32,918 bases of DNA from Acidobacteriota bacterium (GTDB lineage Bacteria; Acidobacteriota; Vicinamibacteria; Vicinamibacterales; UBA2999). Of the stretch, positions 32,697 through 32,918 are shown in pieces. The notes under the pieces were generated by a model. That model had not been told where the DNA came from. It was given only the letters and a program-made list of their open reading frames with translations, and made no database searches. The DNA lies in NCBI GenBank assembly GCA_009694735.1, contig SHUG01000018.1:1-32918 (forward strand). Reading direction: 5' to 3'. The first letter of the stretch is position 1; each line of letters begins with the position of its first letter. The position numbers and the translations under genes are program-made.

Positions 32697-32918
32697 ATTT
32701 TATCGACGTGGGGCGTGGGCGGCGGCTGTCCTGGCGGCCATGATCGGCACTGCGTTGCTGGTGCTGGTGCCGCCGGCACCCATGCTCACGGCCCCGTTGA
32801 CGGGCGGCGACCCGACCGTGCGTGGGGCGTATCACATTCATTCCGATCGTTCGGACGGGAGCGGATCGGTTGACGACATCGCCGCCGCCGCCGCGCGTGC
32901 CGGGCTCCAGTTCATCAT
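32686..32918 (+). CDS. Membrane-anchored PHP-domain phosphoesterase (5' part only)
   Basis: Seventy-seven codons are present before the window ends. The product starts MPQIFYRRGAW, has a transmembrane or signal segment (about 10-31), and then enters a PHP domain with metal-binding motif GAYHIHSDRSDGSGS (H50, H52, D54, D57). The PHP fold covers histidinol phosphatase-type and other metal-dependent phosphoesterases; more cannot be said from the fragment. The start is uncertain: ATGs at 32668, 32677 and 32686 are all in frame and lie in the tandem repeat. No Shine-Dalgarno separates them. Confidence 0.82.
   Translation, partial: MPQIFYRRGAWAAAVLAAMIGTALLVLVPPAPMLTAPLTGGDPTVRGAYHIHSDRSDGSGSVDDIAAAAARAGLQFI

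Overview
This is a GC-rich, gene-dense stretch of bacterial chromosome with no tRNA, rRNA, phage genes, insertion sequence or CRISPR array that I can see. The gene content points to an Acidobacteria-type organism, possibly Vicinamibacteria. The clues are a pilus/secretion operon whose secretin ends in a cohesin-like domain, a PilN that begins with an NLSTRPFYN-type peptide, paired GspG-like pseudopilins, and a small microcompartment locus. This assignment is inference from gene content, not a database match.

Layout. Positions 1-5320 (minus strand) hold secA (its 3' end is cut off by the window edge), an M23 envelope endopeptidase and comM. Positions 5503-8160 (plus) encode an 885-residue coiled-coil protein of unknown function. 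Positions 8161-11927 (minus) encode an MltD-like lytic transglycosylase, a CoA-acylating aldehyde dehydrogenase with an unusual C-terminal extension, and a bacterial microcompartment (BMC) hexamer shell protein. Positions 11979-13552 (plus) hold an unrecognised lipoprotein and a second lytic transglycosylase.

Positions 13608-22617 (plus) form one compact type IV pilus / type II secretion-like operon: pilC, pilB, pilM, pilN, pilO, a pilP/gspC-like gene, a pilQ/gspD-like secretin and two gspG-like pseudopilins. The secretin is split by a one-base frameshift near 20505. A strong hairpin follows the operon. A minus-strand Ig/PKD-domain lipoprotein gene (22713-24269) comes next and is interrupted by an in-frame TGA. 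Beyond it, on the plus strand, is one more pseudopilin-like gene (24340-25056) behind an almost consensus promoter placed so that its transcript would start at or next to the ATG.

Positions 25060-31615 look like a cell-wall amino-sugar salvage cluster. A serine beta-lactamase-fold hydrolase, a sodium/solute symporter and a GHL10/DUF187-type glycoside hydrolase lie on the minus strand. Diverging from them are a BadF-type amino-sugar kinase and glucosamine-6-phosphate deaminase, and MurQ (MurNAc-6-phosphate etherase) converges on these. Together they could release, import, phosphorylate and degrade MurNAc/GlcNAc from peptidoglycan; NagA, needed between MurQ and NagB, is not in the window. The window ends with xerD and the start of a membrane-anchored PHP-domain protein.

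Short repeats recur across the window: in the secA promoter, in-frame in comM, the aldehyde dehydrogenase and the glycoside hydrolase, upstream of xerD, and before the PHP gene. The frameshift and the nonsense codon may be real or may be errors in a draft assembly.
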